Shown: piece after piece, positions 5,476 to 5,490 of the stretch | Layout of the letters: each line of letters starts with the position of its first letter | Numbering within the stretch: position 1 is the first letter of the stretch | From: Acidobacteriota bacterium | GTDB lineage: Bacteria > Acidobacteriota > UBA4820 > DSQY01 | Assembly: GCA_022759065.1 (NCBI GenBank) | Contig: JAEMPZ010000095.1 | Span: forward strand, 1 to 5,490 | Reading direction: 5' to 3' | DNA length: 5,490 nt | Position numbers and translations under genes: made by a program | Notes under the pieces: model-generated | What the model was told of the DNA's origin: nothing | The model's database searches: none | Seen by the model: only the letters and a program-made list of their open reading frames with translations

Positions 5476-5490
5476 TGAACATTTCGCTGT

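Overview
The window is GC-rich bacterial DNA holding two complete genes in divergent orientation, the first codons of a third gene at the left edge, and unusually structured intergenic DNA. The organism cannot be named from this sequence. A very long sigma-54 activator with TPR and GAF-like parts, a Fis-type C-terminus and apparent kinase/STAND relics recalls the large multidomain regulators of Myxococcota, other former Deltaproteobacteria, Planctomycetes and related environmental lineages. That placement is inference.

Layout, left to right. Bases 1-89 (minus strand) carry the start of a secreted protein: a strong ribosome binding site, ATG and signal peptide, running off the edge. Bases 90-439 hold no gene. 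They contain a likely sigma-70 promoter for the secreted protein, a C10 tract fused to a 12-bp palindrome, and about 180 bp of degenerate 7-8 bp purine repeats arranged as inverted arrays that fold into two long imperfect hairpins. Bases 440-4375 (minus) encode a 1311-residue sigma-54-dependent activator. Its C-terminal third (AAA+ with GAFTGA loop, plus Fis-type HTH) is intact. Its N-terminal third looks like a decayed Ser/Thr kinase followed by a decayed STAND/AAA_16 ATPase, then a long TPR solenoid and a GAF-like module.

Bases 4376-4527 are a 152-bp divergent control region. It holds a good sigma-70 promoter candidate and, just downstream, a sigma-54-like GG-N10-GC element, both pointing at the right-hand gene. 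Bases 4528-5343 (plus) encode a 271-residue bacterial ferredoxin/flavodoxin-NADP+ reductase of the subclass that ends in Trp. Bases 5344-5490 hold a terminator-like hairpin and an 8-bp-period repeat.

How the genes may work together: the divergent layout and the sigma-54-like element suggest that the activator controls the reductase, coupling an unknown cytoplasmic signal, sensed by the TPR/GAF region, to NADPH-ferredoxin electron flow. This is a hypothesis. The sigma-70 candidate could equally drive the reductase constitutively.
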